A program made the translations under genes and the position numbers. This document shows, piece after piece, positions 6,176-9,406 of a stretch of DNA of 9,406 bases. The first letter of the stretch is position 1. Every line of letters begins with the position of its first letter. Origin of the DNA: a bacterium (GTDB lineage: Bacteria > SM23-31 > JAUVVT01); contig JAUWXV010000147.1 in the NCBI GenBank assembly GCA_030616165.1, forward strand, positions 1-9,406. The letters are read 5' to 3'. The notes under the pieces are model-generated. The model was not told the origin of the DNA, ran no database searches, and worked only from the letters and a program-made list of their open reading frames with translations.

Positions 6176-6856
6176 TCATTTCAAGACTTTATACGACCCA
6201 ATTCTGCCCTTTTCAAAGAACTTAATTAAAATAAATCCTACAGCAAATCCCCCTATATGAGCAAACCAGGCAACTCCACCCCCCCCTAAACCAGCACTGT
6301 AAATCTGAAGTATAAACCAAAGTCCCAAAACAATAATTGATGGAATCCAGACTGTTCGTATAAAGATTAAAAGCCAGATAAGAACAAGAACCTTTGCCCT
6401 TGGATAAAGCATTAGATATGCCCCTAAAATCCCTGCAATAGCTCCACTTGCCCCTACCATAGGTATAAGAGAATTTATATTCAATATTATATGTGTGAAA
6501 CTTGCCGCCATGCCACATAAGAGGTAAAAAATAACAAAACGATAATGACCTACCGAATCCTCAATATCATTACCGAAAATCCACAGATAAAGCATATTCC
6601 CGAGAAGGTGAAAAATATCTCCGTGAATAAACATAGAAGTAAAAATTGATAATTGAACCGGAAATGGACTGTAAGGTGGTCTATCTGTAAAATGTGTTAT
6701 TTCATAAGGAACTGCACCCATCCTGAAAATAAATCTCTCTACTTCTATTCCCAGTGAAAACTGGTAAACAAAAACAATCCCATTTACCGCTATCAAAAAA
6801 ATTGTTATATAGGGAAACTTCAGGGTTGGATTATCATCTTTTAAGGGTATAAACAT
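6176..6856 (-). CDS. Rhomboid family intramembrane serine protease
   Basis: Polytopic membrane protease that cuts transmembrane substrates inside the bilayer. Counting from the ATG at 6856 (226 residues), the catalytic serine is S137 in GASG and the histidine is H200 in AHIGGF. The oxyanion-side motif HLLGN supplies H83 and N87. Six hydrophobic segments are visible, the usual bacterial core, followed by a short basic tail. The frame stays open upstream to an ATG at 6946, which would add 30 residues (MSLRGAKRR...). That stretch is a translated REP palindrome and matches no rhomboid, so I prefer MFIPLKDDNP, a typical rhomboid beginning. Neither start has a good Shine-Dalgarno. The gene converges on the permease-fusion gene and probably ends at the shared terminator. 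Substrates cannot be inferred. Confidence 0.9.
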   Translation of the reverse strand: MFIPLKDDNPTLKFPYITIFLIAVNGIVFVYQFSLGIEVERFIFRMGAVPYEITHFTDRPPYSPFPVQLSIFTSMFIHGDIFHLLGNMLYLWIFGNDIEDSVGHYRFVIFYLLCGMAASFTHIILNINSLIPMVGASGAIAGILGAYLMLYPRAKVLVLIWLLIFIRTVWIPSIIVLGLWFILQIYSAGLGGGGVAWFAHIGGFAVGFILIKFFEKGRIGSYKVLK

Positions 6857-6897
6857 AGTTTTTTTAAAATTTTTACTATTCAGAAACTGCTGAAAAA

Positions 6898-6945
6898 GTA
6901 GATTACCACGCCTGCGCAGGCGTCGCTTCGCTCCTCGTAATGACA
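6898..6945 (-). repeat. REP element upstream of the rhomboid gene
   Basis: Read on the minus strand this begins TGTCATTACGAGGAGCGAAG and ends in GTGGTAATCT, a layout of the widespread REP type. In its centre is a perfect 16-bp palindrome ACGCCTGCGCAGGCGT (6908-6923). It is translated in the open frame upstream of the rhomboid start. Confidence 0.75.
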
Positions 6946-6956
6946 TGTATGACTGT

Positions 6957-7040
6957 TGTCATTACCCCCGAAACATCGGGGGAATCCAGTAATTTTAGGG
7001 GCTAAACAACGCATGGATTCCCGTTTTCACGGGAATGACA
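6957..7040. repeat. REPIN-like element: two inverted REP palindromes
   Basis: An 84-bp unit bounded by TGTCATT (6957-6963) and AATGACA (7034-7040). The left arm contains the hairpin CCCCCGA/TCGGGGG (6965-6971/6976-6982). The right arm contains ATTCCCGT/ACGGGAAT (7017-7024/7029-7036). GGAATCCA (6981-6988) and TGGATTCC (7014-7021) also pair, so the whole unit is an inverted pair of REPs with a short AT-rich middle. Such elements are usually non-autonomous and moved by a transposase encoded elsewhere; none is seen here. Confidence 0.75.
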
Positions 7041-7152
7041 TCTTGTGTTAATGATGTTTTGATTATTTCTAAAAAAGTATTTTTGTGAAATCCTATATAA
7101 ATTTCAGTAAAGAATCAGCGATAAAAATTTTTATAAATCTTTTTTATTCTCT

Positions 7153-8886
7153 TCATTTCAACTTCAATCCTATAACTTCATACAAAAACCATCTTAAAAA
7201 ACCAACATCAAATATTGATAAATCAAACTCTGTTCTCAGTTTACCTGCATAATTCTTATCTGTTTTTAACACTTCAAAATAATATTCTTTAATTACTCCC
7301 GACATTTCACTTTTTTTTATCCTGAATTTTCTCATCAAGTTCTTTGCTTCGGTTATTTTTTTACTTTTCAAATTAAAAATTATAAGTTCTTTTACAGAAT
7401 CTACATATTGCGTTCTGTTAAGATTAAATGCCTCTGCAATATTCAAACACTTAAGCATTTTATTTTCTTCAAAATTTTTATTATAATAGTCTTTGACCCT
7501 TTCCATAAATTGTTCATCTTTAATAATTGAGTCTTTTATAGGAAATTTATCCATCAAAATAAAGATATTATCGAAATCATTGTTTTTTGCCCATTCATAA
7601 ATTATCTCTAAAACATCTTTTCTCACTGAATCAAAATTAAATGAAAATTCCATATAAGTTTTAATTACTGTTTGAATCTCTTTTCTTTTCAAAGCAAAAA
7701 TAAATATCTTCTCTGCAACAATATCGGTTTTTTCATAATCCAAAACATTTAATGCTCTTAAAGATTTTAAAAGTTCATAGTATTCCATACTACTATTATA
7801 ATCGATTACTTCTCTATCAATATTTTTAGTAAGTTTTTCAGATTGTATAGTTACATTTTTAAAAATGTGGGGGAAAAGATGGTCATTATTAAGGGCATAA
7901 TCTTTTATCAGGTTGATAGCAAGATAAGTTTTTGATTTTAATCCAATACCGGCATATAATTTCCCGTCCGCAAGAAATTCAAAAATCTCATAAACTATCT
8001 CGGCAATTTTTCTCACTAAATTATATTCCTTACTATTTTTTTCTATCTTAACATCATATACACCGAATTCGGTAAGAATTTTTCTGGCTTTGAAAAAAGG
8101 GTCATTAACATCAATTTTTTTCCAGTTTTTGTATATTCCTTTCTCAAGATTTTTTCTGAAGCGCTCAATTTCTTTCTTAAAAGCCTCATAAGCTGCTTTT
8201 TTTATAGCTGCATCACCAAGTTTCAGATTTTTGCTTATCAACGCTGCTGTGTAAAACGTTTTTACATTGAAATTGAAGTTGTACTCCTCTATCGCTTTTT
8301 GAAAGGTAACATTTTTCGGGAGTTCGAATAATTTATTAATATTAAAGGCATCACTGTAGTCTCTCACAAGATTCTCTTTCTTAAAACTCATACTTCTTTT
8401 ATATGCCTTTTCCAAGACTTCAATTATAGGTTTATCATTCATTATGAATTTATTATATCTATTCCATATATTAACAGCCTTTTCATATTTTTTGCTTAAA
8501 ATCAGGTTTTTTATGAGTTCAACTAATGGCTTTATTAATGACTTGTCTGTTAAATTGAAATTTTCTACTATATAGAGCATTACATTATAATTTTTCTGCT
8601 TTTCAGCAAAAAGAAATGCGAGTCCAACCACTTCAGTTACTTCATCTTCTTCTAATGAGAACACATTCTTCAATCTATCGATTTCGCTAACTTTTAATAG
8701 AAACAAACCTTTAATTAACGATAAATAAACAAATTTTAAATTTTTTTTCTGTTCGTCTTTAGCTCTAAATGCTTCTGAGACAAACTCCTTCCCAGCATCC
8801 GGATCTTCTATGATTCTCTTTATTAGTGGTTTATCAGGATACTTACCAATTAACTCTTCTTTAAGTTCAGAGATTACTATTTTCAT
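7153..8886 (-). CDS. Uncharacterised all-helical solenoid (TPR/PPR-like) protein
   Basis: I do not recognise this 577-residue protein. It has no signal peptide and no membrane segment, is rich in Lys, Glu, Ile, Leu and Phe, and is almost wholly helical, so it is probably cytoplasmic. It shows degenerate repeats of about 35 residues: F76-N109, F110-K146, F416-I450 and F487-I522. Each has a hydrophobic helix, a basic turn such as SKKYEKA or SKKITEA, and a second helix. The 110 and 487 copies share about 11 of 35 positions. This layout fits a helix-hairpin solenoid of the TPR/PPR/clathrin-repeat kind, a scaffold for protein or RNA contacts. No catalytic motif is visible. ATG at 8886 is chosen because a good promoter lies about 40 nt upstream; the Shine-Dalgarno is weak. 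It is read in the same direction as rhomboid but separated by repeats, so an operon is unlikely. Confidence 0.8.
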   Translation of the reverse strand: MKIVISELKEELIGKYPDKPLIKRIIEDPDAGKEFVSEAFRAKDEQKKNLKFVYLSLIKGLFLLKVSEIDRLKNVFSLEEDEVTEVVGLAFLFAEKQKNYNVMLYIVENFNLTDKSLIKPLVELIKNLILSKKYEKAVNIWNRYNKFIMNDKPIIEVLEKAYKRSMSFKKENLVRDYSDAFNINKLFELPKNVTFQKAIEEYNFNFNVKTFYTAALISKNLKLGDAAIKKAAYEAFKKEIERFRKNLEKGIYKNWKKIDVNDPFFKARKILTEFGVYDVKIEKNSKEYNLVRKIAEIVYEIFEFLADGKLYAGIGLKSKTYLAINLIKDYALNNDHLFPHIFKNVTIQSEKLTKNIDREVIDYNSSMEYYELLKSLRALNVLDYEKTDIVAEKIFIFALKRKEIQTVIKTYMEFSFNFDSVRKDVLEIIYEWAKNNDFDNIFILMDKFPIKDSIIKDEQFMERVKDYYNKNFEENKMLKCLNIAEAFNLNRTQYVDSVKELIIFNLKSKKITEAKNLMRKFRIKKSEMSGVIKEYYFEVLKTDKNYAGKLRTEFDLSIFDVGFLRWFLYEVIGLKLK

Positions 8887-8925
8887 CTTAACAGACTCTT
8901 CAATTTAACTCTGCATTGTTATTAG

Positions 8926-8954
8926 AATATATTCAATATAATTGTTAATTTCAA
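8926..8954 (-). promoter_or_regulatory. Promoter of the helical-repeat gene
   Basis: On the minus strand, TTGAAA (8954-8949, 5 of 6 matches) is followed after exactly 17 bp by TATATT (8931-8926, 5 of 6 matches). The start codon lies 39 nt further on, so the leader would be about 30 nt. Confidence 0.55.
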
Positions 8955-8961
8955 TTATATT

Positions 8962-9034
8962 AGTGGATAAAATTTTTTTAACCAGCAGTGTTTCAAGAAA
9001 ATTATGCTATAAATGAAATAGTTAATGTGGATAA
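8962..9034. other. Two DnaA-box-like 9-mers
   Basis: TGTGGATAA (9026-9034) is the exact complement of the consensus DnaA box TTATCCACA. AGTGGATAA (8962-8970) matches 8 of 9 positions in the same orientation. They lie in an AT-rich intergenic region. Two sites are too few to call an origin, and a third perfect match occurs inside the permease gene, where chance is the likely cause. Confidence 0.25.
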
Positions 9035-9054
9035 TGAATTTTATTTTCTTGAAA
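8991..9054. repeat. 12-bp inverted repeat with 40-nt spacer
   Basis: TTTCAAGAAAAT (8991-9002) and ATTTTCTTGAAA (9043-9054) are perfect complements. The spacer contains one of the DnaA-box-like sequences. It could be an operator-like site, or the ends of a small decayed element. Confidence 0.5.
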
Positions 9055-9088
9055 ACTTATATCCATAATCAATAGGCCGTATTATTTC

Positions 9089-9119
9089 TGGATTCCCCCG
9101 AGTACTCGGGGGAATGACA
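9089..9119. repeat. REP palindrome
   Basis: Between TGGATTC and GAATGACA lies a perfect palindrome with arms ATTCCCCCGAGT (9092-9103) and ACTCGGGGGAAT (9104-9115). It is the same orientation and type as the right arm of the REPIN-like unit at 6957-7040, with a longer stem and no loop, here as a single copy. Confidence 0.8.
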
Positions 9120-9271
9120 TGTCGGGTGTTTTTTATTTCTCATAACTTAATTTATTTTTTTAACCAAATGATATTTATTTATAGTTCTATTTATGTATCA
9201 TTGCACTAGTGAGGTGATTTCTTAACCATTTAACTAATAATTCTTCTATATTAATAGAAAATAGAATATTT

Positions 9272-9406
9272 AATGTCAAATGTCAAAATCCAAATGTCAA
9301 ATCAAGCTCTCCTCCAAAGGCGGATTAGGAAAAAAATCCAAATATCAAAATAACTATAAATACACAAGTTTTGACATTTAGTCATTTGGATTTTATTTGG
9401 CATTTG
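9272..9406. repeat. MITE-like element with ATGTCAAA units, cut by the window end
   Basis: ATGTCAAA occurs at 9273-9280 and 9294-9301, TGTCAAA at 9281-9287, and the variant ATATCAAA at 9342-9349. The complementary TTTGACAT is at 9370-9377. AAAATCCAAATG (9285-9296) and CATTTGGATTTT (9383-9394) are perfect 12-bp inverted repeats. In the middle, TCCTCC-AAA-GGCGGA (about 9309-9323) is a near-perfect short palindrome. The layout suggests a non-autonomous element with inverted ends; the right end may continue past the window. Confidence 0.6.

Larger units (their letters stand above)
8955..9270. other. Long non-coding AT-rich region
   Basis: No convincing ORF is present on either strand; the longest methionine-started frame I find by eye near 9026 has about 16 codons and no RBS. 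The region holds an inverted repeat, two DnaA-box-like 9-mers and a REP palindrome, listed separately. From about 9121 to 9270 I see nothing specific. Confidence 0.5.

Noticed and set aside
6222-6518. Minus-strand open frame of 98 codons inside rhomboid
   Set aside because: It lies in another frame of a gene with intact catalytic motifs and has no RBS or recognisable domain.
9240-9406. CRISPR array
   Set aside because: The repeated words are only 8 nt, irregularly spaced and partly inverted, with no uniform spacers and no cas gene.

Overview
The window is AT-rich bacterial chromosomal DNA. It holds six protein-coding genes, one small gene remnant and several families of short palindromic repeats. 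I see no tRNA, rRNA, CRISPR array, transposase, integrase or phage gene. A secreted metallo-hydrolase with a Sec signal peptide, a permease fused to an outward-facing domain, and scattered REP-type palindromes (TGTCATT...AATGACA ends) fit an uncultured, probably Gram-negative-type bacterium. I cannot assign a phylum from sequence alone.

Layout. 1-458: an HU-type nucleoid protein with a good promoter, a strong Shine-Dalgarno and a possible 16-codon leader ORF that overlaps its start codon. 459-660: an AT-rich hairpin, then a perfect REP-like hairpin. 661-1398: a secreted MBL-fold (UlaG-like) hydrolase. 1399-1562: a recognisable scrap of a GxxExxY-family gene. 1563-2327: a stand-alone HisF with changed ammonia-gate residues. 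2328-2612: AT-rich spacer. 2613-5906: a 1097-residue fusion of an ABC-2-type permease, an M1-aminopeptidase-like domain that has lost its catalytic motifs, and a golvesin/xanthan-lyase-type C-terminal domain. 5972-6007: a bidirectional terminator between convergent genes. 6176-6856 (minus): a rhomboid protease whose apparent upstream extension is a translated REP. 6898-7040: a REP and a two-armed REPIN-like element. 7153-8886 (minus): an unrecognised all-helical solenoid protein of 577 residues. 8887-9406: a long non-coding stretch with a good promoter for that gene, an inverted repeat with DnaA-box-like 9-mers, another REP, and one side of a MITE-like element built from ATGTCAAA units.

The genes do not form an obvious pathway. 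Those on the plus strand are separated by 100-290 bp gaps and look like independent units. The most unusual items are the permease/pseudo-peptidase/golvesin fusion with no ATPase gene beside it, the HisF variant without HisH or other his genes, and the orphan helical-repeat protein.
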